Source: Cyclobacteriaceae bacterium
GTDB lineage: Bacteria > Bacteroidota > Bacteroidia > Cytophagales > Cyclobacteriaceae
Direction of reading: 5' to 3'
Assembly: GCA_019751475.1 (NCBI GenBank)
Contig: JAIENH010000746.1
Span: 1-5,116, forward strand
Length of the DNA: 5,116 nt
Part shown: positions 1 to 5,116 of the stretch, piece after piece
Numbering within the stretch: the stretch's first letter is position 1
Layout of the letters: every line of letters begins with the position of its first letter
The notes under the pieces: model-generated
What the model saw: only the letters and a program-made list of their open reading frames with translations
The model's database searches: none
Told to the model about the DNA's origin: nothing
Position numbers and translations under genes: made by a program

Positions 1-807
1 ATCTTTCACCACGATCTTGTGACCGTTTTTCTCAATCACCTGCCAAGGTCCGCCATCCAAATCCACCGCACCGTACTCACGCTTGGCCAATGCGTAGCCC
101 CAATCGCGGAAGCCACCTTCAGTAAATTTCATGATGTTGCCCTTGTGCACCAATGTGACGTTGGGTTTTTTGTGCTCAATAGCAAAATCAAAAGCAGCCC
201 GCACCAATCGCTCGGTTCCTTCTTTTGATACAGGTTTAATACCAATGCCGGAAGTTTCCGGAAAACGAATCTTCTTATACTGCTTGGGGAAAGAGTCCTT
301 GAAGGCCGCCATGAATTTCTTATTCTCATCCGAACCTTCCTGGAATTCAATGCCTGCGTAAATGTCTTCGGTATTTTCACGGAAGATTACCATATCCGTT
401 TTGTGGGGTTCCTTTACAGGAGAGGGCACTCCCTTGAACCACCTCACCGGCCGCACACAAGCGTACAAATCTAAATCTTGACGAAGCGCCACATTGAGTG
501 AACGTATGCCGCCCCCAACGGGTGTTGTGAGCGGTCCTTTGATACCTACGAGGTATTCTTTGAAAGCCGTAAGCGTTTCTTCGGGCATCCAACTGCCGGT
601 CTCGTTAAACGCTTTCTCTCCGGCTAAGACCTCTTTCCACACAATTTTGCGCTTGCCCTGATAGGCTTTGTCAATGGCTGAATCAAAGACCAACTGCGAG
701 GCAGGCCAGATATCGATGCCGGTGCCATCACCCACGATAAAAGGAATGGTGGGTGTATTGGGTACCGTTAGTTTTCCGTTAAGAATGGTGATTTTTTGGT
801 CGCTCAT
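1..807 (-). CDS. icd: NADP-type isocitrate dehydrogenase (3' end cut by window)
   Basis: Cytoplasmic TCA-cycle enzyme that oxidatively decarboxylates isocitrate to 2-oxoglutarate, normally with NADP+. The 269 codons seen start at an ATG (805-807) and run open to the window edge, so roughly the last third is missing compared with the 416-residue E. coli enzyme. The protein follows E. coli Icd closely. The substrate loop [13 protein letters not shown] places Ser103, Asn105 and Arg109, with Arg119, Arg143 and Tyr150 further on, equivalent to E. coli Ser113, Asn115, Arg119, Arg129, Arg153 and Tyr160. The motif [13 protein letters not shown] supplies the catalytic Lys222. The distal metal-binding aspartates and the residues that set NADP versus NAD preference lie outside the window, so cofactor choice is inferred from overall similarity. 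The gene is transcribed divergently from the CAP-domain gene. I see no frameshift. The family call is very secure. Confidence 0.96.
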   Translation of the reverse strand, partial: MSDQKITILNGKLTVPNTPTIPFIVGDGTGIDIWPASQLVFDSAIDKAYQGKRKIVWKEVLAGEKAFNETGSWMPEETLTAFKEYLVGIKGPLTTPVGGGIRSLNVALRQDLDLYACVRPVRWFKGVPSPVKEPHKTDMVIFRENTEDIYAGIEFQEGSDENKKFMAAFKDSFPKQYKKIRFPETSGIGIKPVSKEGTERLVRAAFDFAIEHKKPNVTLVHKGNIMKFTEGGFRDWGYALAKREYGAVDLDGGPWQVIEKNGHKIVVKD

Positions 808-908
808 GCAGATTTATTTTAAATGGTTGAGTCGTTGCGTTTGTGTGTAAAGAGGGCCAATATTATGAAAATTATGACAGAATAAAAGAAATTTGGGGCC
901 CTGATAAC
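808..908. promoter_or_regulatory. divergent promoter spacer between icd and the CAP gene
   Basis: This AT-rich spacer of about 100 bp must hold the start signals for both divergent genes. On the minus strand, TAATATTG (858-865) matches the Bacteroidota -7 consensus TAnnTTTG at 7 of 8 positions and would leave a leader of about 50 nt before icd. TAATTTTC just upstream of it is another 7 of 8 match. I found no convincing -33 TTTG at the usual spacing for either. On the plus strand a TTTG lies at 840-843, but no good -7 partner follows. No riboswitch-like or terminator-like hairpin was evident. The promoter positions are tentative. Confidence 0.35.
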
Positions 909-1481
909 ATGAACCCGTCTATGCGAATAAAATTAATAACTGCGCTTTTTAGCTTTTGTTCTTACCAACTTACCGCACAGGATGTCTGCCTGAGTTCGGA
1001 AGAAAAAAGATTGTATGATCTTATCATGCAGTATCGCAAGAGTAAAAAAATAAAAGCGATCCCCTACTCCGCCAAACTTACGCGTGTGGCACAGGCGCAT
1101 GTGCGTGATCTCGCAGTCAACTTTGATTACGAAAACCGGGGCGACTGCAATCCGCACAGTTGGTCGAGTAAAGGCAACTGGAGCGACTGCTGCTATACGG
1201 CCGATCACTCTAAGGCAGCCTGCATGTGGAATAAGCCCAAAGAGATCGCGGGCTATGAAGGAGAAGGATATGAGATCGCTTATTATAGTTCAGGAGGTGC
1301 GTCAGCTACTGAAGGACTTGATGGATGGAAGAAGAGCCCGGGGCATAATCCTTTGCTTATCAACTCCGGAAATTGGAGTAAGATGGAATGGAAGGCGATT
1401 GGCATCGGCATCTACGAACAATATGGCGTGGTATGGTTTGGAGAGATAGAAGATAGCTCCAAGATCAAGTCTTGTAATTAG
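909..1481 (+). CDS. secreted cysteine-rich CAP/SCP-domain protein
   Basis: Predicted exported protein of 190 residues with one CAP (SCP/PR-1-like) domain; the biochemical role of bacterial members is mostly unknown. The N-terminus is a signal peptide: Arg/Lys near residues 6-8, a hydrophobic stretch to about residue 20, and probable cleavage around LTA-QD (after residue 23). CAP features include the helix with KLTRVAQAHVRDLA (about 56-69), His83 in NPHSWS, Glu122 in YEIAY, His146 in SPGHNPLLIN and the closing strands AIGIGIY and GVVWFGE. His83, Glu122 and His146 are candidates for the CAP cavity residues. The mature part has six cysteines (27, 80, 94, 95, 105, 189), so up to three disulfides are possible, which fits an extracytoplasmic location. 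No lipobox and no T9SS tail are present. I chose ATG 909. ATG 921 is equally good for the signal peptide, and a GTG at 843 would bury it. The stop overlaps the hicA stop on the other strand. Confidence 0.85.
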   Translation: MNPSMRIKLITALFSFCSYQLTAQDVCLSSEEKRLYDLIMQYRKSKKIKAIPYSAKLTRVAQAHVRDLAVNFDYENRGDCNPHSWSSKGNWSDCCYTADHSKAACMWNKPKEIAGYEGEGYEIAYYSSGGASATEGLDGWKKSPGHNPLLINSGNWSKMEWKAIGIGIYEQYGVVWFGEIEDSSKIKSCN

Positions 1482-1672
1482 GACTTCCTTATCTCCGGTA
1501 TGTCCAATTGCTTGCAAATCTTTTTACACAGTAAATCGGATAGCTCTCTATGACGACCAACTGACGATTGCCTTTTGTTTGTTATGTTCTGATAAATAGA
1601 ATGATTGGCCCCTTCGCGCAAAAGATAGCAGCCGTTTTCCTCAAGATGCTTAATGAATTGAATTCGCTTCAA
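1478..1672 (-). CDS. hicA: HicA-family type II toxin (putative mRNA interferase)
   Basis: Small toxin of 64 residues. HicA proteins have a double-stranded-RNA-binding-like fold, and characterised members cleave mRNA using a conserved histidine. Here the core is GCYLLREGANHSIYQN with His24 as the expected catalytic residue. It is followed by VGRHREL (38-44) and a C-terminal helix LCKKICKQLDIP; other members of this subfamily usually have VPRHREI, so the proline is a glycine here. The length is normal for the family. The only usable start is TTG at 1670-1672, which overlaps the hicB stop as TTGA. No ATG or GTG occurs in frame between the upstream stop (1685-1687) and the end of the gene, so translation is probably coupled to hicB and weak by itself. 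The TAA stop (1478-1480) overlaps the stop of the convergent CAP gene. Toxicity is inferred from family membership. Confidence 0.88.
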   Translation of the reverse strand: MKRIQFIKHLEENGCYLLREGANHSIYQNITNKRQSSVGRHRELSDLLCKKICKQLDIPEIRKS

Positions 1673-1881
1673 GCTACCAGTAATTCACGAATCACTGTTT
1701 TGCCAGAATACTCCTTTTGAGTACTCTCCTTATTTGCTTCTAAAAAAAGTTGCAGCGCATCTAATAGATTGGCCTTTAACTCGTCAATCGTCTTTCCCTG
1801 CGAAATGGCTGCAGGCACCTCTTCAATTTGCCCTACGTACCACCCATCAGAAGACTTTTCAATTATTGCCGTAAGTTTCAT
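1669..1881 (-). CDS. hicB: HicB-family antitoxin, short form
   Basis: Antitoxin of 70 residues that should bind and block the HicA encoded immediately downstream. The protein is essentially a lone HicB domain with a degraded-RNase-H-like fold. It has the strand MKLTAIIEKS, the turn DGWYVGQIEEVP (12-23), the family-typical ISQGKTIDELKANL (26-39) and a helix continuing through LLDALQLFLEAN. The tail KTVIRELLVA is too short for the helix-turn-helix or ribbon-helix-helix DNA-binding domain found at the C-terminus of longer HicB proteins, so autorepression by HicB is not evident from the sequence. The order is antitoxin first, toxin second, the reverse of the E. coli hicAB locus but common in this short subfamily. 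The gene starts at ATG 1879-1881, 21 nt beyond the panB stop. A TAAATTTG element sits just upstream, so it may be transcribed both with panB and independently. Confidence 0.88.
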   Translation of the reverse strand: MKLTAIIEKSSDGWYVGQIEEVPAAISQGKTIDELKANLLDALQLFLEANKESTQKEYSGKTVIRELLVA

Positions 1882-1885
1882 AATT

Positions 1886-1893
1886 CAAATTTA
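1886..1893 (-). promoter_or_regulatory. possible Bacteroidota -7 element upstream of hicB
   Basis: On the minus strand TAAATTTG is an exact match to the Bacteroidota -7 consensus TAnnTTTG and lies in the 21-nt gap between panB and hicB. Only four bases separate it from the hicB ATG, so a transcript from it would begin at or next to the start codon and be leaderless or nearly so. No TTTG is present at the expected -33 spacing, which would fall inside the end of panB. An 8-base degenerate motif in AT-rich DNA can occur by chance, so confidence is modest. Confidence 0.35.
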
Positions 1894-1902
1894 CAATAAG
1901 TC

Positions 1903-2724
1903 TTAATACTTCTCCTCTTCATTCGGAAACGCTCTTGCCTTTACATCTTCCACATACTTATTCACCGCTCCGGTGATTACCGCATTGAGATCGGCATATC
2001 TCCGGAGAAAGCGCGGCTTGAATTCTTTTGTAATACCTAACATATCTTGCATAACAAGCACCTGTCCATCCACTTCAGGACCTGCCCCAATACCGATGAC
2101 GGGAATTTTTACGGCAGCGGAAACTTTCTTGGCAAGTTCAGCGGGGATTTTCTCCAGTACCAAACCAAAGCAGCCGCACTCTTCCAGCAACTTTGCATCT
2201 TCCAAAAGCTTGGCAGCTTCCTCCGCTTCTTTGGCACGAACACTATACGTTCCGAATTTATAAATTGACTGCGGTGTAAGTCCAAGGTGGCCCATTACCG
2301 GCACACCGGCACTCAAAATCCGCAAGACCGAGTCTTTTACTTCACTTCCACCTTCCATTTTCACAGCATGCGCACCCGATTCTTTCATGATGCGAATAGA
2401 TGAACGCAGCGCTTCGCCCGAACTGCCCTGGTAATAACCAAACGGAATATCAACCACTACCAGGGCACGCTTCACGGCTTTTACTACAGAGGTAGCGTGA
2501 TAGATCATCTGATCGAGAGTAATAGGCAAAGTCGTTTCATTTCCTGCCATCACATTCGAGGCTGAATCGCCAACCAGGATCACATCAATGCCCGACTGAT
2601 CAATGATTTTGGCCATGCTGTAATCATAGGCCGTGAGCATCGCTATTTTTTCACCACGGTTCTTCATTTCCTGAAGTTGATGCGTGGTGATTCGTTTCAC
2701 CTCCTGCTTTTTGTGAGCTGACAT
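1903..2724 (-). CDS. panB: 3-methyl-2-oxobutanoate hydroxymethyltransferase (ketopantoate hydroxymethyltransferase)
   Basis: First committed enzyme of pantothenate (vitamin B5) and hence coenzyme A synthesis. It transfers a hydroxymethyl group from 5,10-methylenetetrahydrofolate to 2-ketoisovalerate, giving ketopantoate, in the cytoplasm. The 273 residues form a complete TIM barrel of usual family length (E. coli PanB has 264). Visible active-site motifs are VGDSASN with Asp53/Ser54, VDIPFGYY with Asp92, VKMEGG with Lys122/Glu124, and LVLEKIP with Glu191. These match the E. coli Mg2+ and substrate residues Asp45/Ser46, Asp84, Lys112/Glu114 and the catalytic Glu181. GHLGLTPQS and [18 protein letters not shown] are further family hallmarks. 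The start is ATG 2722-2724, 8 nt after the phosphoribosyltransferase stop. The gene is probably co-transcribed with that gene and lrp. No panC or panD is visible nearby. Confidence 0.97.
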   Translation of the reverse strand: MSAHKKQEVKRITTHQLQEMKNRGEKIAMLTAYDYSMAKIIDQSGIDVILVGDSASNVMAGNETTLPITLDQMIYHATSVVKAVKRALVVVDIPFGYYQGSSGEALRSSIRIMKESGAHAVKMEGGSEVKDSVLRILSAGVPVMGHLGLTPQSIYKFGTYSVRAKEAEEAAKLLEDAKLLEECGCFGLVLEKIPAELAKKVSAAVKIPVIGIGAGPEVDGQVLVMQDMLGITKEFKPRFLRRYADLNAVITGAVNKYVEDVKARAFPNEEEKY

Positions 2725-2732
2725 ATAAAAAT

Positions 2733-3236
2733 TTAATGGAGATAAACGGCCGATTTCTTTTCAAGCACTACTTCCACATGCTCATTGAGCGTAGTGGATA
2801 GTTCGTAGCCAGTGTAATTGGGTTGCACCGGAAAGTGCGTATGACTACGATTGACAAGAACAGCCACTTCAATTTTTTTTACTTCAACGGAAAGGAACGG
2901 CCTCATAGCATAGGCCAACGTACGACCCGAATTCAATACATCATCAACGAGAATAATGGCCTTCTTTTTTAGTTCTTGCTGATCAACATCTAACCGGATC
3001 TCGCTTCGCTGCGGGGCTTGCTTATCAAGTGATATCTTGACTACCGTTACTGCCAGCGGAGAGATGCGGGCCAATTCTTTTTCCAGAAGTTTAGCTAATC
3101 CATGACCCTGACCTTCAATGCCCGCCAATACGAGTGACTTCTCTGAAAAATTATTTTCATACACTTCGTACGCCATTCTTCGCACCTTTTGGCGCACCTG
3201 TGCATCATCAAGCACTAAGGTTCTCTCAACTGTCAT
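2733..3236 (-). CDS. PyrR-like phosphoribosyltransferase
   Basis: Type I phosphoribosyltransferase of 167 residues, the fold that uses 5-phosphoribosyl-1-pyrophosphate (PRPP). The PRPP-binding signature is [13 protein letters not shown] (94-106) with Asp98/Asp99. The overall plan resembles PyrR, the pyrimidine-operon attenuator and uracil phosphoribosyltransferase: N-terminal [19 protein letters not shown], then [16 protein letters not shown] (36-51), the PRPP loop, and a PyrR-like end [13 protein letters not shown]...[10 protein letters not shown]...EVVLE...AVYL. Two PyrR hallmarks look changed: the IKTRG loop reads IEGQG (40-44), and the LYRDD segment is replaced by SLDKQAPQ (69-76). Uracil phosphoribosyltransferase activity and RNA-binding control are therefore not assured, and I leave the symbol blank. 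Its ATG overlaps the lrp stop as ATGA (3233-3236), which suggests translational coupling, and panB follows after 8 nt. The superfamily is certain; the substrate is unknown. Confidence 0.88.
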   Translation of the reverse strand: MTVERTLVLDDAQVRQKVRRMAYEVYENNFSEKSLVLAGIEGQGHGLAKLLEKELARISPLAVTVVKISLDKQAPQRSEIRLDVDQQELKKKAIILVDDVLNSGRTLAYAMRPFLSVEVKKIEVAVLVNRSHTHFPVQPNYTGYELSTTLNEHVEVVLEKKSAVYLH

Positions 3237-3706
3237 AATTCGGGTATTGGCACTTTTTTCGTATCCTTAAAGGTAGATAAAATCACCATGGACTGTAAAT
3301 TATCTACCACTTCGATATTGGAGACTTTTTCGAGCATGAGGTTTTGATATGCTGGAATGTCGGTGCAGACAATTTTCAAAATAAAATCAGCCGACCCCGT
3401 CACGTGATGACACTCTACAATTTCTTCCACTTCATCGATGGCCTTCAGAAATTTTTTGATGTTGTCTTTGTTGTGGCCCTTAAGTGAAGCCATCACAAAG
3501 GTGCTTACACCAAGACCCACACTAGCTGCATCCACCACAGCATGGTAGCCGCGCACAACCCCGGCTGTTTCGAGTTTTTTCACGCGCTCTAATGTGGGTG
3601 CAGGTGAAAGGCCTACCTCTTGTGCTAGCTGCGCATTGGTGATATTGGAATTGGATTGAAGGAGTTCCAGAATTTTACGATCAATTGGATCAAGCTTGAT
3701 TTTCAT
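3233..3706 (-). CDS. Lrp/AsnC-family transcriptional regulator
   Basis: DNA-binding regulator of 157 residues, full length for the family. These proteins form dimers and higher oligomers and usually respond to amino acids. Residues 5-54 are the helix-turn-helix region: LDPIDRKILELLQSNSNIT, then NAQLAQEVGLSPAPTLERVK as the helix pair, then LETAGVVRGY as the wing. The linker leads to a C-terminal ACT-like RAM domain (about 65-145) with the typical VTGSADFILKI (102-112) effector-binding loop and DIPAYQ. It is the first gene of the tight minus-strand cluster, preceded by a 96 bp spacer. It overlaps the phosphoribosyltransferase gene by four bases, so it probably controls its own operon, including panB. 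The effector cannot be read from the sequence; a branched-chain amino acid or its keto-acid is a guess from PanB's substrate. The start is ATG 3704-3706. Confidence 0.94.
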   Translation of the reverse strand: MKIKLDPIDRKILELLQSNSNITNAQLAQEVGLSPAPTLERVKKLETAGVVRGYHAVVDAASVGLGVSTFVMASLKGHNKDNIKKFLKAIDEVEEIVECHHVTGSADFILKIVCTDIPAYQNLMLEKVSNIEVVDNLQSMVILSTFKDTKKVPIPEL

Positions 3707-3802
3707 CTGTTGATAATTTTTGTTGAACAGCCTATTCGGGCCAGTTCTATTGGCCGAAAGTTACGAAAGATGTAAGCACGAACGAGGGATCGATACAGCA
3801 AA
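3707..3802 (-). promoter_or_regulatory. spacer upstream of lrp with inverted repeats and a weak promoter match
   Basis: This 96 bp gap lies between the stop of the PKD protein gene and the lrp start, both on the minus strand. Touching the lrp start is an inverted repeat CTGTT (3707-3711) / AACAG (3726-3730) around an AT-rich centre, with the smaller palindrome TGTTGAACA at 3721-3729. These could be an Lrp autoregulatory operator, although they do not match the E. coli Lrp consensus well. A second dyad, GGCCA (3739-3743) / TGGCC (3751-3755), could form a 5-bp hairpin with a 7-nt loop. It lacks a following T-run on either strand, so it is not a convincing terminator. TAACTTTC (3756-3763, minus) matches the -7 consensus TAnnTTTG at 7 of 8 positions, with no good -33 partner. 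All of these assignments are tentative. Confidence 0.35.
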
Positions 3803-5116
3803 TTACTGACGAAAGAACCGTGTGGTGCGCCTGTTAGCGCCTGTTTCAATGGTAAGGAAATACAGACCCGATGACAAGAAAGCGACATCGTGCACAGTTT
3901 GGTTAAGGCCGGTTTGAGATATCGTCTCCCATTCATAAACTTTTTTACCTACACCGTTGCGTATCGCGATGATGGCCGTTCCCGGTTGTGTGGTCACCCA
4001 ATCGACATGTAAAGTGCCAGACGTTGGGTTGGGATAAGGCCTGAAGGTCACGTCTGCATCGTTCAGATTAATGCATCGCTTGTTGTTATCAGGTTGTACA
4101 TCTTTTTCTGAAATGATCTTGGCACACAGAAAGCCAAGATCAAACTGCTCTTGTGTAAGTGAGAAAGAAAGTGTTTTGGTAATAGAGGCTTCAGGAGCAA
4201 GATCCATAGATAAATTTTCATTCACTACAGCCTTATCTGCCAAGTACAGTGCTACCTCCACAGGCCCTACGGGCACGTTGCTTTTGTTTTGAATGGTGAC
4301 AATTCCTTTGAGTTTCCCTGTGATGGGATCGGTAGTCATTGAAAAGTCGGTAAGCACCAGATCAATCACAGGCACCAACACACGAATCGGCATTGTAAGT
4401 ATATCGGCACAACCTTGCGCATTGGTCGCTGTAAGTTGCGCACTGTAATCACCCAATGTTGCGAACGTGTACACCGGTGAAATGCGTGCGCTGGTGGCAG
4501 GCACTTTGTCTTCAAATCTCCAGGCGTACTGAGTAGCCCCTTGTGAGGTATTGTTAAATTGCACGGTGAGAGGCGCAGCCCCACGGTCAGGCGTGGCGGT
4601 GAAGCTTGCCACTGGCGTGGGATTGATCAGTACATCCCGCGACAGCGTGTAGCGACAGCCGGAAGCATGTGTGGTGGTGAGCTTGGTATTAAACGTGCCG
4701 GGTGAAAGAAAACCATACGAAGCGGGATTTCCCGTGGTAGAACTGCCCGCGAAGTTCCAATTCCATCCTGTTACTGGATCTTGAGGTGAAGAGGTAGCAT
4801 CTGTAAACGAAGTATTCTTTCCTGCACAAGCATTCGTCACAGTAAAATTCTGAGTCGGCACCACGGGCACATTAACTATTCTTGTCTTCACATTGCTGCA
4901 GCCATTAGCAGCAGTGACTGTAAGTGTAGCATTGAAAGTTCCAGAGGAAGTAAATGTATACGAAGGGTTGACCACACCAAATGAGACGGGCCCTATTTGC
5001 CATTGGTGAGACTGCACACCTCCGGTGGAAGTATCGGTAAATCGTGTCAGCTGATTTGCACAGGCTGGGCCTACAGTAAAGTCGGCCGTGGGGGATGAAG
5101 CGATGGTGACAGGCTT
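3803..5116 (-). CDS. PKD-repeat protein with T9SS type A C-terminal sorting domain (5' end cut by window)
   Basis: C-terminal 437 residues of a large cell-surface or secreted protein; the reading frame is open to the window edge. Counted from there, three PKD-type immunoglobulin-like repeats lie at about 9-83, 87-165 and 167-247. Each has signs such as FTD.S, W.W.F and YTF...G.F...LT, and a closing glycine-cysteine (NGC, SGC, QGC). The first two repeats also have an early Cys (ACAN, ACAG), suggesting an intra-repeat disulfide; the third has only the later one. Residues about 252-348 resemble a CARDB-type adhesion module (VTIQNKSNVPVGPVEVALYL). The tail from about 359 is a type A sorting domain: FRPYPNPTSGTLHV, then FLSSGLYFLTIETG, ending RRTTRFFRQ. 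Such tails direct export through the type IX system, usually with cleavage and surface anchoring. No catalytic domain is visible in this part, so the function (adhesin, hydrolase or structural) depends on the missing N-terminus. Confidence 0.93.
   Translation of the reverse strand, partial: KPVTIASSPTADFTVGPACANQLTRFTDTSTGGVQSHQWQIGPVSFGVVNPSYTFTSSGTFNATLTVTAANGCSNVKTRIVNVPVVPTQNFTVTNACAGKNTSFTDATSSPQDPVTGWNWNFAGSSTTGNPASYGFLSPGTFNTKLTTTHASGCRYTLSRDVLINPTPVASFTATPDRGAAPLTVQFNNTSQGATQYAWRFEDKVPATSARISPVYTFATLGDYSAQLTATNAQGCADILTMPIRVLVPVIDLVLTDFSMTTDPITGKLKGIVTIQNKSNVPVGPVEVALYLADKAVVNENLSMDLAPEASITKTLSFSLTQEQFDLGFLCAKIISEKDVQPDNNKRCINLNDADVTFRPYPNPTSGTLHVDWVTTQPGTAIIAIRNGVGKKVYEWETISQTGLNQTVHDVAFLSSGLYFLTIETGANRRTTRFFRQ

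Noticed and set aside
19..592. Several short open frames on both strands inside the icd region
   Set aside because: They are other-frame shadows of a strongly conserved isocitrate dehydrogenase frame that runs uninterrupted through the same bases; none resembles a known protein.
843..908. GTG at 843 as the start of the CAP protein
   Set aside because: It would add a charged, non-hydrophobic stretch before the clear signal peptide that begins at 909 or 921, which would prevent normal export.
933..1517. Open frames antisense to, or in another frame of, the CAP gene (933-1208, 1084-1449, 1302-1517)
   Set aside because: They overlap a frame with clear CAP motifs and a signal peptide, and their own translations show no recognisable domain.
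1973..2268. Plus-strand open frames opposite panB
   Set aside because: They are shadows of a well-conserved panB sequence, with no domain or plausible start signal of their own.
3739..3755. GGCCA/TGGCC hairpin as an intrinsic terminator for the PKD gene
   Set aside because: The stem is only 5 bp and no T-run follows on the minus strand; it could equally be chance or an operator.
3703..3936. 77-codon minus-strand open frame across the lrp upstream region
   Set aside because: It overlaps the conserved sorting-domain end of the PKD gene in another frame and has no recognisable content.
4071..4584. Open frames opposite or out of frame with the PKD protein (4071-4292 plus, 4366-4584 minus)
   Set aside because: They are shadows of the PKD and CARDB-like coding frame, with no protein-like features.
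5015..5017. GTG at 5017 as the start of the PKD protein
   Set aside because: The same frame continues upstream to the window edge and encodes the first half of a PKD repeat (ADFTVGPACANQ, FTDTSTGG), so the true start is outside the window.
1..5116. tRNA, rRNA, CRISPR array, insertion sequence or attachment site
   Set aside because: Reading through the window I found no regularly spaced repeats, transposase fragments, terminal inverted repeats or tRNA-like cloverleaf; almost every base lies in an identified gene.

Overview
This window looks like Bacteroidota DNA, most likely Cytophagales or a related environmental group. The main evidence is a PKD-repeat protein ending in a type IX secretion system (T9SS) type A sorting domain, a system confined to the Bacteroidota/FCB lineage. 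A TAnnTTTG-type -7 promoter element in front of hicB and the lack of strong Shine-Dalgarno sequences agree with this. Coding density is very high: no gene-free stretch exceeds about 100 bp.

Layout, left to right. At 1-807 (minus) is the N-terminal two thirds of an NADP-type isocitrate dehydrogenase, cut by the window edge. A ~100 bp divergent spacer follows, then on the plus strand a small secreted, cysteine-rich CAP/SCP-domain protein (909-1481). Its stop codon overlaps the stop codon of a minus-strand hicA toxin gene. All remaining genes are on the minus strand. In transcription order they are: a PKD-repeat/CARDB-like T9SS-exported protein (5' end outside the window, ends 3803), a 96 bp gap, an Lrp/AsnC regulator (3706-3233), a PyrR-like phosphoribosyltransferase (3236-2733), panB (2724-1903), hicB (1881-1669) and hicA (1672-1478).

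The Lrp-phosphoribosyltransferase-panB-hicB-hicA series is packed like a single operon: 4-nt ATGA overlap, 8-nt gap, 21-nt gap, 4-nt TTGA overlap. PanB consumes 2-ketoisovalerate, the keto-acid of valine, so a linked amino-acid-sensing Lrp regulator makes metabolic sense. This link is inference. The hicBA toxin-antitoxin pair appears to be an accessory unit at the end of this metabolic operon, with its own possible -7 promoter element.

I see no clearly undescribed system. The most interesting points are the divergent active-site motifs of the PyrR-like protein inside the lrp-panB operon, the toxin that can apparently start only at a TTG coupled to the antitoxin stop, and the terminator-less convergent overlap between hicA and the CAP gene.
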